The position numbers and the translations under genes are program-made. Below are positions 5,734 to 5,768 of a stretch of 5,768 bases of DNA, one piece after another. The notes beneath the pieces were generated by a model, which was not told the DNA's origin, ran no database searches, and saw only the letters and a program-made list of their open reading frames with translations. The stretch covers positions 1-5,768 of the forward strand of contig JAFSRL010000129.1 of assembly GCA_017446125.1 (NCBI GenBank). The letters run 5' to 3'. The stretch's first letter is position 1, and every line of letters starts with the position of its first letter. Source of the stretch: Lachnospiraceae bacterium (GTDB lineage: Bacteria; Bacillota; Clostridia; Lachnospirales; Lachnospiraceae).

Positions 5734-5768
5734 ATGAAATGGATTTGTCAGGTATGCGGTTATGTGTA
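5734..5768 (+). CDS. Rubredoxin-type domain protein, N-terminal fragment (probably rubrerythrin)
   Basis: Only 11 codons are present before the right edge: MKWICQVCGYV. The CxxCGY knuckle (Cys5, Cys8) is the first half of a rubredoxin iron site, and this start is typical of clostridial proteins with an N-terminal rubredoxin domain, such as reverse rubrerythrins, or of plain rubredoxins. Reverse rubrerythrin reduces hydrogen peroxide with electrons from NADH and is PerR-controlled in Clostridium acetobutylicum, which fits the perR gene 118 bases upstream. An AAAGGAG site ending at 5725, eight bases before the ATG, supports the start. The second cysteine knuckle and any ferritin-like domain lie outside the window, so the exact product is open. 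Confidence 0.7.
   Translation, partial: MKWICQVCGYV

Overview
The window looks like chromosomal DNA from an anaerobic Firmicute, most likely Clostridia of the Lachnospiraceae type. This is inferred from strong AGGAGG-type ribosome binding sites, a clostridial-style PerR followed by a rubredoxin-type protein, a YfbR-type HD nucleotidase, a Lachnospiraceae-like archaeal-type ATPase start, and moderately GC-rich genes separated by very AT-rich gaps. The assignment to family is inference.

Layout from left to right. Positions 1-65 (minus) hold the first 21 codons of a gene that runs off the left edge, probably an archaeal-type (ATPase_2/AAA) ATP-binding protein. Positions 66-222 are AT-rich and hold its ribosome binding site, a good candidate promoter, and a striking cluster of three copies of a 19-base motif. 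Two copies form a 52-bp near-perfect palindrome over the promoter.

Positions 223-5047 carry five genes, all on the minus strand with gaps of 5 to 44 bases, so probably one operon read right to left: a MalG-type sugar ABC permease, a lipoprotein sugar-binding protein, a MalF-type permease, the 5'-deoxynucleotidase YfbR, and an iron-dependent alcohol dehydrogenase. The transporter is of the CUT1 carbohydrate type and lacks its own ATPase gene here. It presumably uses a shared MsmK/MalK-type ATPase encoded elsewhere. The order (permease, binding protein, permease) is not the usual one.

Positions 5048-5219 are an AT-rich divergent promoter region with an 18-bp perfect inverted repeat that overlaps candidate -35 elements in both directions. 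On the plus strand follow perR (5220-5615), which has all the metal ligands of B. subtilis PerR, a 118-base gap with an imperfect stem-loop, and the first 11 codons of a rubredoxin-type protein (probably rubrerythrin) running off the right edge. PerR and rubrerythrin form a classical anaerobe peroxide-defence pair.

Functionally, the left-running operon couples uptake of an unknown carbohydrate with an alcohol/aldehyde oxidoreductase and a nucleotide-pool enzyme, and the right-running unit handles peroxide stress. Nothing in the window is clearly a new defence system or mobile element. The least explained signals are the repeat cluster in front of the ATPase gene and the shared divergent operator candidate.
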